A DNA stretch of 7,346 nucleotides from Candidatus Schekmanbacteria bacterium GWA2_38_11 (lineage in GTDB: Bacteria > Schekmanbacteria > GWA2-38-11), in assembly GCA_001790645.1 (NCBI GenBank), contig MGDB01000055.1:1-7346 (forward strand), written 5' to 3'. A model generated the notes under the pieces. That model saw nothing but the letters and a program-made list of their open reading frames with translations, did not search any database and was not told the origin of the DNA. The position numbers were made by a program, and so were the translations under genes. This document shows positions 6,531 through 7,346 of this stretch, piece after piece (the stretch's first letter is position 1; each line of letters starts with the position of its first letter).

Positions 6531-6770
6531 TTAATGCTTTTGCCTGTCTTTTCTTAATTCCTTTGTTATCTCTTCAATTGAAACCTTGGGGCTTTCAGAA
6601 CGGATTTTTATCAATCTCTCAGTCGCTTTTTCCCTCTTAAGCTTCAAAAGCTCTTTTCTTAAAGCTTCATTCACTACCTTACTTCTTTGGCCGTGGGGGA
6701 CTAAAGAATCGAGTTCTTTGCTCAGTTTCTCATCAATTACAAAATTTACTCTCCTGGCTTTAAGTGCCAT
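6531..6770 (-). CDS. ribbon-helix-helix antitoxin of the PIN toxin
   Basis: This is a 79-residue basic protein that should dimerise, bind its own promoter and neutralise the downstream PIN toxin. The N-terminus has the RHH layout: beta strand RRVNFVI (6-12), helix A about 13-24 (DEKLSKELDSLV), a turn at PHGQ, then helix B GQRSKVVNEALRKEL (27-41). The charged, helix-prone C-terminus (45-79) is the expected toxin-wrapping segment. The start at 6770 has AGGAG eight bases upstream. It stands directly before the toxin gene with a 12 bp gap, so the pair is a two-gene operon with the antitoxin first. It is called an antitoxin from fold plus position. The exact VapB subtype is not assignable, so no symbol is given. 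Confidence 0.85.
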   Translation of the reverse strand: MALKARRVNFVIDEKLSKELDSLVPHGQRSKVVNEALRKELLKLKREKATERLIKIRSESPKVSIEEITKELRKDRQKH

Positions 6771-6796
6771 TTTGATACTCCTAATATATATGCATT

Positions 6797-6839
6797 AATT
6801 ATACACAATAATAATACGTATAAATTATATGTCTGTCAA
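6797..6839 (-). promoter_or_regulatory. promoter and likely operator of the toxin-antitoxin operon
   Basis: On the minus strand TTGACA (6839-6834) and TATTAT (6816-6811) are separated by 17 bp, a near-consensus sigma70 promoter about 40 nt upstream of the antitoxin ATG. An imperfect inverted repeat, AATTATAC (6797-6804) with GTATAAATT (6818-6826), spans the -10 box. A small palindrome ATACGTAT (6814-6821) lies within it. This is the usual place for autorepression by an RHH antitoxin. The promoter is well supported by sequence. The operator is inferred. Confidence 0.7.
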
Positions 6840-6862
6840 TAGGATTCTTTTTTTCAGCTCAA

Positions 6863-7346
6863 TCAACGGATAGCTCCCCGCAGGCTCTCAGGCTTTACCT
6901 TTTCATTCTTCAGGATAAGATTACGTGCTTCCTCGACTTTCTCCGAGACATTGCAAAGCATTATTCCCCTTATCCTGCCATCCTTCATGTAATAAATAAT
7001 ACCGGTATCATTTTCCTTCTGCCAGTCAGCAAAGGTTTCAAGTTCTCCGTTGATATCGCCAACAGCCTCATATCCTAATTCAAAAAGGTCTGAGAAAAAA
7101 TAAGGCATATAATTTAATGGCTCATTTGCACCTGCCATATTCATTCCTGCAAGTTTACCCAGATTAAGCGCATTGTCCCAGTGCTCTACGCGCATCTGCT
7201 GACCAAGTGTACGGTATGGAGAAAAGGCAATATCTCCTGCCCCGTAGATGTCAGGATTAGAAGTCTGAAGATATTCGTTTACTATAATGCCGTTGCCGGT
7301 CATCAATCCTGCTTCCTTGGCGATTTGGATATTTGGCACAATACCA
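6863..7346 (-). CDS. FAD/NAD(P)-dependent oxidoreductase, C-terminal part (5' end beyond the window)
   Basis: This is the last 161 codons of a pyridine nucleotide-disulphide-type oxidoreductase. The edge residues GIVPNIQIAKEAGL are the conserved GxxPN segment after the NADH-binding domain, so GTG 7339 is an internal valine, not the start. Next comes TSNPDIYGAGDIA, the second FAD-binding motif. The EHWDNALNLGKLAGMNMAG segment follows, then the C-terminal domain with MPYFFSDLFELGYEAVGD, ending in an EEARNLI helix. This combination is typical of ferredoxin-reductase/AIF-like and nitrite-reductase-associated flavoproteins, not of glutathione reductase, because it lacks the C-terminal His-Glu pair. 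The electron partner is unknown. It reads toward the antitoxin gene with a 92 bp gap and no visible terminator, so some read-through into the toxin-antitoxin operon is possible. Confidence 0.88.
   Translation of the reverse strand, partial: GIVPNIQIAKEAGLMTGNGIIVNEYLQTSNPDIYGAGDIAFSPYRTLGQQMRVEHWDNALNLGKLAGMNMAGANEPLNYMPYFFSDLFELGYEAVGDINGELETFADWQKENDTGIIYYMKDGRIRGIMLCNVSEKVEEARNLILKNEKVKPESLRGAIR

Noticed and set aside
7337..7339. GTG at 7339 as the start of the oxidoreductase
   Set aside because: The frame continues to the window edge with the conserved GxxPN motif spanning this codon, so the gene is truncated by the window.

Overview
This is an ordinary bacterial chromosomal segment, moderately AT-rich, from an organism I cannot name. 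The gene types (glutamine-dependent NAD synthetase with a fused nitrilase domain, separate delta and delta-prime clamp-loader subunits, an MFS_3-type transporter, a PIN/RHH toxin-antitoxin pair) are bacterial. The abundance of GC-rich palindromic repeats in AT-rich gaps recalls uncultivated Nitrospirota- or Desulfobacterota-like genomes. That placement is an impression, not a result.

Layout. On the minus strand at the left are two clamp-loader genes, holA (delta, 2656 to 1541) followed by holB (delta-prime, 1386 running off the left edge). The 154 bp between them is almost filled by a 128 bp nested inverted repeat. A 419 bp divergent intergenic region (2657-3075) separates holA from nadE. Its holA-proximal half holds a cluster of palindromes, and its nadE-proximal half holds an AT-rich promoter region. 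On the plus strand, nadE (3076-4830) is followed after 29 bp by a 12-helix MFS transporter (4860-6107), probably co-transcribed. The transporter's stop codon directly abuts, tail to tail, the stop codon of a minus-strand PIN-domain toxin (6518 to 6108). Upstream of the toxin is its ribbon-helix-helix antitoxin (6770 to 6531), which has a near-consensus promoter. At the right edge is the C-terminal part of an FAD/NAD(P)-dependent oxidoreductase on the minus strand (7346 to 6863).

How the genes work together. HolA and HolB are partners in the DNA polymerase III clamp loader. NadE makes NAD. The transporter's substrate cannot be read from sequence. The toxin-antitoxin pair is a self-contained two-gene unit. 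I see no CRISPR array, tRNA, rRNA, transposase, phage gene or multi-gene defence locus. The points most worth a second look are the enlarged delta-prime protein, with about 115 extra residues between its zinc module and Walker B, and the two unusual palindromic repeat assemblies flanking holA.
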